The notes: a model not told the origin generated them from the letters alone. DNA of 64,000 nt from Combretum micranthum (GCA_024138025.1 JAMXBD010001101.1:62001-126000), one strand, 5' to 3'. Shown: positions 34,120-46,821, counted from the first letter of the stretch. Numbers and translations are program-made.

Positions 34120-35181
34120 TTAAACTGTCATGCCCCAACGGGTACTAAACGTGACAGTCCGCCACACTCAATATTAAAGCTTAAGTATGACAACCTTAGC
34201 CATTCCCAAAAGCTTTTATATTAAGTGTAAGGCATGCTTTCACAAATTTAGAGGACCATATATGGAATTATGAAGTTTAAGAAGATATAAATAACACATT
34301 AAGAAAAGATGATTCATAATAATCATTTATTCATATCAAAGGCTTTACAAACTTAGGGAAAATTTCCTTTGATCACTAATCTATTACATGAGTATTTGTA
34401 CATTAATACTAATACTACACTTTATCTAAATTTCTGTCACCAAAAAAAAAAAAAAAGAAATTACCTGCCCGCAGGGTCCACGTGGCCTTAACCATAAGTA
34501 GGAAAACTGCAAAAGATATCTATCGGGATATAAGCTAATTGGCTTAGTGAGAACTATTTCCATAAATAACTTCTTGAAACAAAATTTCAAACAAGTTGCT
34601 TTAAACAATCATATGTACTGGAACATACACGTGAGCAAACAAGCATATAGTTTTCCGGGAACTATATGTTGAATAGATTTACGCCCTCCATTCGGGGTTT
34701 GGTGATACTTAACCTCAAAACAAGTAGTTTCAATTAAAAAGTTTTATGCTCGCGAACACTCATCGCCAAGCATTCCGAATCTACTTGATTTGACCTTGCT
34801 TTCGGATCTTCCGCCAAGCATTTCCCTTAAGCCGCTAAGCAATCGCTTTCGGATCTCTCGCCAAGTGTTGCTTTCGACATGAGCTTACTATCCTTCTCAC
34901 TCAAGGATACTTATCCAAATGCAATGTGACTCACTTCATGGTATGCATGAATTCATTTATTTATAAAGTCATAACATAATTATTTTTGAATTAAAGGTGA
35001 TTAAGGAATTTCATACAAATCAAATGTTATACTAAAACAAACATTTATAACAATTCTGGCTCCGATATTCTTAAAATTCTTTCAACGAATTATTTTACAT
35101 ACTCATCGTTTTATCTTTCCTAATTCTAATGCAACTAATTTACAAGCACAATAAGTATAGCATTTAATGAAATAAACTCAT

Positions 35182-35277
35182 GATGCAATGTCGACTATTC
35201 CTCTAGGCGGATGAGTCGTTCACACACTCCACTTAATCGTAATAATCTTGGGGAAAGGAATCCTTACTCGGGGTCAC
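35182..35277 (-). other. Exon-like segment, Tekay-like 5' LTR
   Basis: At 96 bp it is longer than the 63-70 bp of the other families. The start codon seen in the 3' LTR (ATGGCATC before GTGAGT) is altered here, as is the donor-like site. Confidence 0.35.
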
Positions 35278-36880
35278 CTAGCCAAAGAAAATATCCACAA
35301 TGATTATTTCTTGATGATTGTCTTGAATTTTGACAAAACAATGTCAAAAGAACGTTAAAGTTTGTATAAAGGAATGTTCCAACTTAAAATGGCCATAACT
35401 TGGTTATTTTAACTCGGAATCGCGCATATAATATACCGATTTATACCTACTCGAAAAGATATACTTATTTCCAAAATTATTTTCAATAAACAAAGCCATA
35501 TAGGTTCCGAAATAGTGGCGACAAAATTCACTACAGATTTTTCCAAGTAAAAACAACTTTGGTTCAAGAGATCAAAATTTGTTTGATAAATACTTAGTTA
35601 TCTATATAGTTGAAAAATTCTCTTTTTATAACTATATAACTCATATTTAAGCATGTTCAAGTGTTTTGTTGTCCAATTATTTTTCTTGAGTAAAACAATA
35701 TCGTTTGAAGTTTTTCGAAAATCGTTTTTGTAAATTTCTTGAAATGAATGCCTTGTTTCCTTTGTTTTCTAAAAATGCTTTATGTTGGTTTCATTTTTTC
35801 TCCCAAGAAAATTAAATTTTCTATTTTCTAAGTTTTCCATATTAATACTATTTTAGAGTTTTTAGAAAATACATTATTCTTCCTATTTATTTCTCTTGTA
35901 CAAATTCCTTTGTCTATTTGTTTGCAAAAATCTTTACTTGAAAATTCCTCATTCTTTTCCTTATATATTTTTCATTGAAATCATCCATTCATAAGAGTTT
36001 ATTTTCTTGACAAAACAAAGTGGAACAATATGTGACTTAAGAACTTTTTGTTGTAAAGTAGTTTCTAAAATCTAAATAGTTTCTTCTTGTAACTTGAAAA
36101 GAGATAACTTTATTTTTGTTTTTAAATCATAAACTTGTTCCAAAAAATCAAAATCTCCTTTTTGTCAATTATTTTTAGAACTTGAAATTTTGGACAACAA
36201 TTTAAATGAACATGTATTATGAGAAAATAATAACAAGCAAAATAACATAAGTAATAAAGTCAAGTATTGGAGTCTTAGCTTTTTCAAGGCTCCCGGGACT
36301 AAGAAGTAGACTAGTCCCAAAATAAAATAAAATAAATGAAAGAAACTTGTTTTGACTTGATGAGGACAAGTCTAAGACTAGAGACTAGTTTTAAAATAAC
36401 AAAGAATAAATAAATAAATTGCAATGAATTAAATAAATAAATTGCTTTGCATGAAATAAATAAATTGCAAGTGAGCTTATATGCTCTAAAGAATATGTAT
36501 ATATATATATAGATAGTAGTACTTAGATATATTAGCAATAATAAAAACAAAAATAATAACATAAACATAAATGGATTTGCATGAACAAGAACAATACATG
36601 AACATAATGTAGCTTCCATAACTTGTAGTCTTTGGAAACTCACACTATGGTTATGTAAAGTTACATGACATGAAGAAGAAGAAAGTGATATGAAGTGGTT
36701 ACCTAAAGAAGACTTTGATATGGTTATGTGGTTATGGGTTTTGGTTTGTTGGTAGAAGTTGTTGTGAAATTATTTTGAGAGAGTTTTGGGATGGTATTTT
36801 GAGAGTTTCAGAGGAGATTTTGAGAGAGTTTTTGTATGAATTTGTGGGTAGTGAATGTGTGAAAAAGTGAAAGAGGAGGG

Positions 36881-36890
36881 GATATTTATA
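36881..36890 (-). promoter_or_regulatory. TATA box of the Tekay-like 5' LTR
   Basis: TATAAATATC on the minus strand, followed by CCCTCCTCTTTCAC. The 3' LTR has the same site at 28056-28046, and the LTR at 48740-51680 has it near 51327-51317. Confidence 0.6.
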
Positions 36891-37872
36891 GGAAAATGTG
36901 GAGTGATTTTTTTGTGATTAAAATAAAGAAAAATTAAAATAAAATTGAGGAGATGGAGAGGGGGGTGCTGGCCACTTGATGTAGAGGGGGGAGAGAATTT
37001 ATTTTTATTTTTATTTTGTTAAATAAAAGATGTAATGTGTAAGGTAGATGTGAAATAAAGTTATGGGAAAGGTAAAAAGTAAGGATTATAGGTTATGGAG
37101 TGTGTAAGAATAGGTGTAAGAAAAAATAGAGATAAAAGAATAGTGTAGAATACTAATGAATAGTGTAATGTAAGATAGATATGACTAATAAAGTATCGGT
37201 AGTAAGAAAATACGCATATAAATGCGATATCCGTTATTTTTATCTATCGAAAAATTTCGAAACTGATATTTTTGGAAAACTTATATTTTTACGAGTCTAA
37301 CGGTGTATTCAGAATATTTTTATTATTCCGGGCTCCCGGACATATTTTTCTAGAACTATGTCCGATCAGGTTCAAAGACACCCGAAATTCGCAAAACTAA
37401 TATTTTTATAAAACCTATGGTTATTACGAACTATTCTAGCTAATTATCCCAACTTCGTTTTCCAGGGCCAAAGAAAACGGCAATGCCGGACTTAATCGAT
37501 TACAGTAAACTAGGGTTTTGTTGACCTTTAGGGTTTTATGCTAAATCGATTCTAAAAATTTTGGGGTTTACAATTAGGGTTTCATCACTTCCCATAAGAA
37601 AAAGTTTAGCTACTCATGGATGACAATTCAATAATCAGATAAAAATATGCAATTGATATCATTATGAACAAAGAAATCAAATAGATGAATTGATAAGAAA
37701 AGAGATATCAAATATCACCAATTCAAATATCAAAATCTTCAATTACAAATTCTTGATAGCTTCAAATCTCTCATAATTCTCTATGAAATGCTAAAAGCTA
37801 TTTATCTATCTACTGAATGTATGCTGAATTGTTTCTCTAATTTTTTTTTTTAATGAAATTAGAGGAATTTCC

Positions 37873-37881
37873 CTTTATATA
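37873..37881 (-). promoter_or_regulatory. TATA box of the Athila-type LTR
   Basis: TATATAAAG on the minus strand in the middle LTR piece, with a short AT-rich leader downstream. Confidence 0.45.
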
Positions 37882-38357
37882 GGAAAAACTTCATGAAAAG
37901 CATTAATGGACATTTGCAGTTTCAACATGTACGTCGACAGTTACACTTTCTACCCCAATGGCTTACAAACGATGTAATGTTCCTTTCTTGATTGCATCGG
38001 CAGTGTACTGGCAGCTTTCATCTTCAATTAGAAGTGTAGGCCGCTTGTACACTGGCGGCTTAGAAATGGATCTAGTCGGCTTATATACTAAAAAATGAAT
38101 GGTTGCCATTTTATAAGGAAAGCCATCTCAAAGCCGGCAGCTTTCATGCCGACTTAGACGATGTATTCAAATTATACCGTTCATTTTGGAACCGTGCATT
38201 CATGTTTGATTATGCCTCCTGATCTTCAACCTACACTACCTCAATGCTGGCAGCATAGCATCCGACGTACATTGTAACTCCTTCTGCACTTGCAACATTT
38301 AAGCTCTGAGCTGGCAGCTTTGAGGAATGTAAACCTATTCATCTTGTAAGCCATCTC

Positions 38358-41300
38358 TGTCACGCCCAAAAGATACCCAAAACTCGACAGTCTACCACAC
38401 TTAATATTTAAACTTAAGTATGACATCATTAGTCATCCCATAAGCTTACATATCGGGTATAAGGTATACTTGCATAATTTTTAGGATCACATTTTGAATC
38501 GAATAGTCTTAAGAAGGCATACAATAGCATTAAGAATAAAAATTACAACAAGATAAACAAGTTAAGTCTTTACAAATATCAAGGGGGCATACCCCCGCCA
38601 AAATAATAATAGAAGTCTATCCAGTCTAAAATCATATTACAAACATTAAGGTTTATGTTAAAGAGATTTTTCTAGAAGTCCATGCCTCTAGCTAAGTCCC
38701 GACTTCTTCAAAAGCTCCTTCATCCGAAAGATAACCCTGTGAAAAGTGTTCTCTTGGAATAACCAAAAATGGGAATACCGCAACAAAACTATCGGGGTAT
38801 AAGCTAACAGGCTTAGTGAGATTCATTTCCAAATATTTAATATTCAACAATGGTATATAACAGACAAGTTATTAACAACCATATGAAATGCACAAGCACA
38901 TGAGCATACAAGCATATGACTTTTCGGGAGCCATATGTGAATGGATTTATGCCCTCCATTCTAGGGTTAGGATGGCTTATAAGACATGTAACCATAAATT
39001 CCAATCTTGAGTGGGGTGGTCCATAAGTCATGCAACCATAATCCCGATCTCTTTCTCTTAGTTATACAACCTCTGTTTTTTTATTGTAGTAGTTTTATGT
39101 GTCTACCCCACATCTGTTAACTTAAGCGATTTCGCATCTTAATGTTAACATAGGCCCCCTCGCCTTCCGCTAATATACTTTTGTCCCACCAAAGGTATAT
39201 TAGCTAATGCAATGTGACTCACTACGTGAAATGTATGTACAATTTATTCATATAATCGTGGCATGTTAATTATGTAGATTAAATACGATCATAGAGAATT
39301 TCAGACAACCCAAGTTTATACTAGCTCATACAATGATTTTACAACAAGTCTTGTCTCGATATACTTATTATTCATTCAACCAAGATTAAATCACAACTCC
39401 TCATAATTTTATTTTTTCTTAATTCTAATACCACTACGATTACAAGTACATACATGAGCACAACTATTTATGAAATGAACTTACTCGGCCATGGAGAGAA
39501 ATGCACTAGTCATGGTAGTCCTCGAGGAGTGGAAATTCATCCTCCAAGTCTCCTAAGTACAAGGAATACCCTCAATGAGTATTTCTTATAAAATTCTAAT
39601 AAACTTAACAATTCTATTTACTAGGTTTGTCAATTTTCGCATAAGTTGAAGGCCTAACTTAAAATGGTCATATCTAACTCCTTTTAACTTGGAATTGTGC
39701 ATATTATATATCGATTTCTATCTACTTCAAGAGATTATTCATTTCCTAAGTTAAATCAAACATCCAAGGTCATTTGAGGGTCGAAAAGCTACTGTGCAGT
39801 AGGGTTACGAATTTCCAGTTTTTAGTTCTTGTTGAAAATTGTTACTTTTGTTCTATTTAACTTTTTAGATCAACTTATATAGGTTCTACACTTGTAAAGA
39901 GAACTTCTAGCTAAAGATAAAAGATTAAATACTTATATGATCCTAATGATATTGTCTAAATGAAAATTTCAAGAATCTACTTTTGTAAAAACCAAATTTT
40001 GAGTTGAAACTCATTTTCTTATTTTGAGAAAATCCTTTGCGAAAACCAACATAACTCAATGAAAATAATTTTCTCATGTCACCCATTATCAAAGCATTCC
40101 ATTTTCCACATAAAACTCTTGTTTTGAAGTCTAAAATAAGGTTTTCAAAATTCATCTCTTCCTAGACTCGAATTTCTTTCTTGAGTTTTAGAATGAAAAT
40201 AAGACCTAGACTTGTCTTTTACAAAACACTCTATTTTAGAAATACCTTTTAGGAAAACTCATCTAAACTTGTGAAAATCCAATCTTTAGGATATCTATAC
40301 CAAGAGCCCTTTATATTTTTGTCTAAATCTTCATTTTGAGGTTAGATAATAGGTTTTAAAAATGGGTCTTGGCTTAGATCCGAATTTTCAAAAATTATTT
40401 TTGAACATATCTTTTGATAAAATCCATCAAGACTTATGAAAAATCATCCATTACATATGCTATCTTAAGAGCCTTCCATTTCTCAAATAAAATCTTCATT
40501 TTTTAGTTGTAAAACATGTTTTTAAACCATGTCTTGGCCTAAATCCGAAAATAAGATTTTTATTTTGAAAGTAACTTTTGAAAATCACCTTTGATTCTTG
40601 TAAAAAGAAGTCTTGATGATATACATCCACTAAACCTTCGTTTTCTCAACTAAAACTTCCATTTTGAGACTTGGAAGAGGGTTTTTAAATATAAGTTTTG
40701 ACAAGATACGAATTTCACTATTTTTACTCAAGTTCAAATCTAAGATCTATACATAATATGGACATGAATATAAAAGAAATGCATGATAGTAAGCTCTAAA
40801 CCTATAGATCTAAACATAAACATAACCAAAGCTTCATAAAGATTAGATCTACAAATTATAATACAAATATGAAGATAATAAAGTATTAAAGACAACAAAT
40901 ATAGCAATATTATTATAGATCATCAACAAGAAGAGTGTTTCAAAGTTTTGGCATCATCATCTCTAGCCTTTAGGCATTATGGAGAGTCCTTTGATGCATG
41001 AAACCTCCATATAATCAACCTATAGTATCTATGGAAGCTTAAGAAGAAGATTTACTCAAAAATCTTTAAGAATGGAGTGTGGAAGCAAGAAATGGGAATG
41101 GGGGCAGCTTGTTTTCTTGTAAGAACAAGGATAAGAAAGAGTTAAAGAGAGGAAAAAGTGAGTGTAAAAGATGTAGGGTTGCAAAGGAATGAAAGGGTGT
41201 AAATCAAAGGCATTAAATAGAGAGAGAGGAGTAAATTAATATGTGTTAATTAATTGAAAAAAATAAAATCATAATAGAATTTTGGAGGGGGGCTGGCGTG

Positions 41301-42076
41301 ATTCTTCATGGGGAGAGAGAGAGAGAGTAGTTAATTTGTAATTTAAATTTTTGAAAGTGTAACTTGTGTTACTTAATGTGCTAAATAAAAGAGACTTTAA
41401 ATCATTAAATAAATCATTAAATAAAAGTGGCTATTTTGGAGAGTGTGGTCAGCTGCCATGCATTGGAAATGGAGTGTAGAATGAGTGAAAGAAAACTTGA
41501 ATAATGTGTAAAAGTGACAATTGAAATGTACTTGAAGTACGGGTTGAAAAAGTACTTTTTATTAGGAAAATATATAAAATAAAATTAAGAAAAATATTTT
41601 TAAATAAGTGGCAGAATTTTCATAAATAAAATTAAATAATTAATTGAATTATTTTAGTATTTCAACAAATATGTTACCGGTACGACCAAAATATACTTAT
41701 ATAAGCTATAAATGATATTTTTAGATTCTGAAAAATTATGAACTCGATATTTTTGAAATCCTTATGAAAATATGAGTCTAAAAGTATTAAAGATATATTT
41801 TTAATTTTCCGAGCCTCAGGACATGCTTTCTAAAAATAGTATCCAATCGGGTTCGAAATAAGCCAAAAATAAACCAATCTGATATTTTTAAGCAATCAAA
41901 TATTATTATGGACAATTCTACAACTTTACTTAATTTTCGACTTATCGGTTTACGAACATGGAATTTACGGATCTAAACTGTAGGGTTAAACATGAGATCC
42001 GTTGACTTAAGGTTTCCGATTAACTTCTCAATTTAGGGTTAAGGCTTAGGATTACCCTAAAAACCAAGAGCTTACA
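38358..42076 (-). mobile_element. Solo LTR, minus strand (3719 bp), TSD ATCTC
   Basis: ATCTC at 38353-38357 and 42077-42081 flanks it, and the Athila LTR continues on both sides. On the minus strand it starts TGTAAGCTCTTGGTTTTTAG and ends GGTATCTTTTGGGCGTGACA. Landmarks: conserved block 39730-39655, acceptor-like TTAG at 39553, exon-like segment 39552-39485, GTAAGT at 39484, palindrome 38800-38815, acceptor-like position 38779 (GCG instead of CAG). The frames 38429-38241, 39031-38837 and 40155-39943 are not genes. Confidence 0.87.
39485..39552 (-). other. Exon-like segment of solo LTR 38358-42076
   Basis: It ends CTCCATGGCCGA before GTAAGT; the ATG is at 39492-39490. Joined to the segment starting near 38778 the frame would run 32 codons from M-A-E-Y. 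Confidence 0.45.
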
Positions 42077-42470
42077 ATCTCAATGCCAGTGGCTTTGAAT
42101 CTCGGAAAGCCAATGTTGAATAAAATTGCAGAAGTTGGCTCTTCTTCCTTCTACATTGGCGATGTTGAGCTAGTTTGTTTAGCTTCCCACAGTCTACACA
42201 GCCTCAAGGCTGACAGCGTAGAGCCAGCCTTAAGTATTTTCATTCTGAGCATCATGAAGGCTGGCTGTATGATAGCGGATTAGGCTTTAGAAAAGCTAGT
42301 GTACCCCCTGAGTTTTCCTATTTTCATTTCAAAGTTTCTTGTTTTGCTTCCCTTGTTCAAATTAGACCTGAAACATGAATTTTAACCAAAACAAGTACCC
42401 ATTCTAGCAATTTATGATAAGTTTATCACAAATTAAACATCAAAAGTTGTATAAAATATGATCTTATCAA

Positions 42471-42480
42471 CTCTCCCATA
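42471..42480 (-). other. Polypurine tract of the Athila-type element
   Basis: TATGGGAGAG on the minus strand, preceded by GAGGACAAGCAAAAGTTTAA and followed by the LTR start TTGATAAG. This arrangement is typical of Athila elements. Confidence 0.7.
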
Positions 42481-44000
42481 CTTAAACTTTTGCTTGTCCT
42501 CAAGCAAAACAATTAAGAACAAAATTCTAGAAATCTGTCATAGATAGTACCATTTTTCTAATTTTAGCATCAATTCTTTAACTTGGTTTTCTTGTACCTA
42601 CTGCTTTAACCACACTAGTTTCTTATAATTAGAGTACTTTAATCAAAATTGAGGAGTTAATCTAGACAAAACAAGTTTTAATCTTAGTTTTTAACAAAAG
42701 AACATTATATTCAAAAAGCAGATGCACAATCCAAAATACTCATTTAGAATTCATTGGACTTTTAGCTTACATATACTCTTAGTAACACCAAATGAAAGCA
42801 TGTGGTATCTGCTTTTTCCTTAGATTTTCTCCTTCTTTATTACAAGTCTTCTTTTGTTTGAATCTTTGCATTCATTTTCTTTTTCTTTTTCTTCTCTTCT
42901 CGTTATAGTGAGTTCATTGAGTGGTACATCCCGAATTCATCACTCGAGTGACCAGGTTTCAAAATACCCCTAATAACTCTTCCTAAATTTAATATTCAAG
43001 TTCAGATACTCATGACTCAAATTTTTAAGTCAGAGGAGTAGAGGCTATGCTTGTTTCTTTCTTTTTGAATGCAATAACAAATCAAAGACTTATTTTTATA
43101 AAGGATCACTAAGTTAAAAGTTTCATTTGCCTCTTTTCCTAAATGTTATAATTTAAAGAGTTTATACAAATTAAAATTTCCTAGAAGTAAACTTGTTTAT
43201 TTTCACAAAAGGATTTGACCAACTCTTAAATTTCAATTCCAAAGTTAAAAATAAAGTAAACTTATTCCTTAAGGATTTTGCAACTTAATTTAAACTAAGT
43301 AAACCAATCACAACAGCAGGTGAGTAAGATACTTTAGCAAGTTATTTTCATTGTTTCTTTGTTTAATCAAATGCTATCAATCATTACTTTATACCATCTC
43401 TAAATTTCAAGAGATTTTAGAAAAATTTTGGCAGAATTTCCCCATAATTTGTTTTTAAACCAAAAATACAAAGTAGTGTTTACTTAAATTAATCCTGTCA
43501 AACAAACAACAACAATCCAAATAGCCAACTCAATTTAAACAGTAGATCATATTCACAACTCCACTTCATAACTAAATTCTCCACTTCATAACTTCAATTC
43601 AGTTTATCCCTTTCCCCCACACTTCAATTAAACAGTGTCCTCACTGTTTCATAAATATATAACAAATGAGAAAACAAACTGAAACCTTTGTATTTTCCTT
43701 TTGAATCAGAGTCAGCAAAACCCAGGGCAAAGAGAGATTGCTTGTTCAACTCTGTAATATCTACAAAAGAAAAACAAAAAATAAAAAATAAAAAATAAAA
43801 GAAAAAAATAAAAACTATCTAATAAGATAAGTACATATCAGATTGAGTCTACCCATAGGGACTTAGGTGCTCGTAATAAATACAGGCCAATATGAAAAAT
43901 AAAAATCAATTAAGAACAAATGATAGCTAACAAGGTCTCTAGCTCTCTGGCCTTGGACTAGATCTACTGGTATGCTCTGGGCTAAGTCTGGCAATATCTC
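42481..44000 (-). other. Non-coding spacer of the Athila-type element
   Basis: About 1.5 kb between the ORF-1/env-like ORF and the polypurine tract. It is AT-rich with A-runs at 43770-43815. I see no gene. A long untranslated 3' region is usual in Athila. Confidence 0.55.
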
Positions 44001-45228
44001 CTAGCCTAGCTGTGTAAATGTGCTCTGAGCTAAGTTAGTAGTATGCTCTGAGCTATGCCTAGACTCAGTAGAAGTCTCATAAATCATCTCAACTCCTTTC
44101 TCTGGATTCAAGCAGTAGATTGCAGTCTTCACTGAGTCAAAGATCATCTTCCTGAACTTTTTATTCTTCTTATTCTCCTTAATTTGCATGTCCTTGAGCT
44201 CCTGATTTTCCTTCTTCAAACCCTGGATATCCAGCCTAAGTTGGTCCATATCATATGCTAAAGCAGTACCTGTAGGAGGAGGAGGAGCAGATGAGGATGT
44301 TATGTCAGTAAGAATATCACCAAGAAAGATATCCTGAAATTCTAACTCCTCTACAACTAGTGGCTGAACTCCTCTGGGGTTTTTAAGCAATGCCAACCTC
44401 TCAAGGATGCTAATGAAATCTTCTTACTTTCAAATATCTCATCTCCCTAAGGAGCTTCAAAGATCCCCATACCCTTTAACAATTTGGTGATATAGGCACC
44501 ACAGAACAAAAGTCTGGTCCTTGTATCATCAGCCTACCTATAGATGAAATTTGCTATCTCCACCCCCAAATCAATTCTATAGCCTCTAATAAGGCTATAG
44601 AGATAGAACATATCAAATGTAGTCACCTTGCTGTGACTAGTCTTCTTGCAACTTAGTGTATGTGCAAGAATGTGGTGGAGCAACTTGTGCTCAACAGTAG
44701 AAAATGTGGTGGCCAATGGCTTTGAGGGAACAAATGGCTCATTGGCTCGCTTACGAGGAATCAGCTGATACCAGTAAGCCTTCTATGTCATCTGATTTTC
44801 TCCTTCAGGCCAGTTGTTAGGCAGATGCAAATTCTCCTCCTCCTCATCATATAAACCTAGGAGTTTGCCCATTTTCTTCAGTTTGACTTCCTTAATCTCA
44901 CCGAACACTTGAAACTGAAAGTAAACTCAGCTTTGTCAGGTAAACTCTTTAGTGTAGATAAGAACTCAATGGTCAAGTTCTTATATGCTGGCTCTCGGAA
45001 ATTAAACAATCTAATCTAACTTAGATCTTGGATTATACTTCTAACTCTGCCAGTCAATCCATACTCATCCAGCAAACTCCAATCTAGATATTAGGTGTTC
45101 AGAAAATCCATCTTCAATAGCCTTTTCTTCCTATCCTTTGCATACTGTTGACTGGACAGTAGATTCCTAGTTTGTGAACCAAAAGTAGAAGCGTCAGTAG
45201 TCTTCTGCTTTTTTTGCTTAGGAGCCAT
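44001..45228 (-). pseudogene. Athila ORF-1/env-like ORF, broken
   Basis: The start at 45228 opens MAPKQKKQKTTDASTF, then RKKRLLKMDFLNT, SLLDEYGL and FREPAYKNLTIEFLSTLKS. This matches the conserved N-terminal pattern of the Athila ORF (R-L-L-x-M-x-F...LLDELG...FREP.Y..LTLEFLS). Stops follow at about 45098 and 45030 and a frameshift near 44890. 44716-44534 continues with EHKLLHHILAHTLSCKKTSH. 44396-44001 is open for 131 codons: an acidic stretch, a short proline run, and a Lys/Glu-rich part (QLRLDIQGLKKENQELKDMQ) that should form a coiled coil. It lies downstream of the integrase, where Athila elements carry an env-like gene. I see no clear transmembrane segment, so an envelope role is not supported here. 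Confidence 0.72.
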
Positions 45229-46821
45229 TCTTGCAATAATATTAACCTTATCAGAATTGTATTTGAGACAAAACCTATGCCTAGTGAATCATGTCATAAC
45301 ATTAAAGAACAAAGCTTAGCACAATTATAATAATCCTAGTGTAATTTTGTTGAATGCACTCCTAATATATGCTTAATGCATTTCATTACATAAATCCAAG
45401 ATCCTAGGCATCATATCAAACAATGAAGCATATGGCTTGGGATTTATGTTGAAAAATGTACACTTGCAAAATAGGTTCAAAGCTGGCAACCTAGACCAGC
45501 CAGCTTAGACTTGAACGTTAGGAATTCAAAGTTCACTAGGAGAAGTGTCAATTGTGATTTTCGAAAAAATTTCCATCAAAATTCTTTTAAACACTTCTAG
45601 AACCTATTTAATCTTCAAAATTTGCACAAATTCTTATTCCCATGTTCGAATTGGAGCAATTAACATCAACTGGAGCTAGAGCACAATACAGAAATCCATT
45701 TTATTCATCCAATTTCATTAAAATCACAAAAGCCCCAAATTTTGAATTTCCAATTACTTTGTCAATTCAAGAACCCTAATTTATGTATGGACCACAATTC
45801 ATGAATCATCTAAGCAGCAAATGTAATTAGTCATGTAATGATCTCAAATCAAACTCCAAAACTTCATCTAACAAATTCCATCCATCAACTTTATCCAAAT
45901 CTGAATAAAACTACCCATCCACCAATTTCAACAATCCGATTCTTCAGTCAATAGATTCAAAGTATAAATGAAGACAATTGCATTAAAAAGCATTAGTTTA
46001 GCAGACTTACTTGCTAAAATGAATCTAAGCTAGTGGGAGATGAATGGGGAGATTAGGACTGCGTGAGAGTGAGAGTGAGAGTGAGAGAAAGTTGAATGTG
46101 AGAAATGAGGAAGAGAGAGAGAGAGATATATACTTGTTAAAATTTGATTATGCAGAGCAAATGTCGATATTTTTATCGAATAAGTCAGCGGCATAGAGGT
46201 CGATGTATCAAAATTTAATTCTTGCTGAAAACAAATGGCTGGTGGCTTTTCTATGTTCACTGTTGGCGTACAGATCTACGCCGACTTCAATGCTGGCGGC
46301 TTTAAAACCCAGATGCCAAAGTTGGTCAGGGTTAAAAACCCTCAAACATGATGTTTACGCCGCCTCAAGCACTGGCGGTGTAAATAGTATTGAGTCGGCA
46401 TTCTAATTAATTTGGCTTATTTGCAAACGCTGGCTTTAAGCCGACGGCGTTAAATTTCCAAGTGTCGGCTTCTCTCTTTTTTGCTTTTTCTTTTTTTTTT
46501 TTTTTTGCATAATTCCTCTTTGAATAAAGCTTTAAAAATCTTGTACTCTAAAAAAAAATAGAATACTTATCTTGCAATTCCTTGAAGCTTTTCCAATTTG
46601 ACAAATTTGTTCCTCATTCTCTTTTTCTTGAAAAACTGCATCTCCCTTGCCAATTAAAAACTTAATTTTCCTCTTTTGATTAATCTGTACATACTAAAAA
46701 AAAAAAAAAAAAAAACTAAGTTAGCAAAAACAATACACAAATACTACTTTAAGTTAGACATGGGTTACCTCCCAAGAAGCGCTAAGTTTAGAGTCGCTTA
46801 GCTCGACTTTCCTAATTCTTG
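45229..46821 (-). other. Spacer between integrase and ORF-1-like gene
   Basis: Non-coding. It contains a (GAGAGT)n/(GA)n tract at 46063-46122, a cluster of GGC-containing short motifs at 46180-46470, a T-run at 46490-46507 and an A-run at 46697-46716. Just after the integrase stop, CGCTTCTTGGGAGGTAACCC (minus strand, about 46780-46760) matches a block I recall as conserved at this place in Athila-like elements. Confidence 0.5.

Larger units (their letters stand above)
20419..37573 (-). mobile_element. Tekay/Del-like LTR retrotransposon, TSD ATTAG
   Basis: A full-length element on the minus strand: 5' LTR 37573-34127, primer site 34119-34104, interior 34126-28758, polypurine tract 28770-28758, 3' LTR 28757-20419 (with one nested solo LTR). 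ATTAG at 20414-20418 and 37574-37578 flanks it. The net LTR lengths are about 3447 and 3478 bp. In one 200 bp block compared by eye (26761 against 35604) I count about six substitutions and two short gaps, so the LTRs differ by roughly 3-4% there. The interior is only about 5.4 kb and holds gag, a pre-gag ORF and a protease scrap, but no RT, RNase H or integrase that I can find. That points to a non-autonomous element mobilised by a relative. Confidence 0.85.
34127..37573 (-). repeat. 5' LTR of the Tekay-like element (3447 bp)
   Basis: It starts TGTAAACCCCAAAATTTTTA at 37573 and ends CCCGTTGGGGCATGACA at 34127. TATA box 36890-36881 (TATAAATATC), donor-like AG|GTAA 36702, conserved block 35455-35385, acceptor-like CTAG|GTGAC at 35278, exon-like segment 35277-35182, palindrome 34531-34546, acceptor-like GCAG at 34507, last segment 380 bp. 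The second donor-like site reads ATGAGT here, but GTGAGT in the 3' LTR (near 21475). The frame 36643-36311 is a repeat shadow. Confidence 0.87.
19684..42469 (-). repeat. Athila-type 3' LTR in three pieces
   Basis: The pieces are 42469-42082, 38357-37579 and 20418-19684, about 1.9 kb once the two insertions are removed. The LTR starts TGATAAGATCATATTTTATA next to the polypurine tract. The insertions are proved by ATCTC (38353-38357 and 42077-42081) and ATTAG (20414-20418 and 37574-37578). A TATA box is seen at 37881-37873 (minus strand TATATAAAG). The last piece holds GAGTAGAGTACCGTTCCCAC near 19750, a motif I associate with Athila-like LTR ends. The exact left end (19684 or 19686) is uncertain. 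Confidence 0.7.

Noticed and set aside
42083..42283. 66-codon plus-strand frame
   Set aside because: It lies within the Athila LTR on the opposite strand and has no homology that I recognise.
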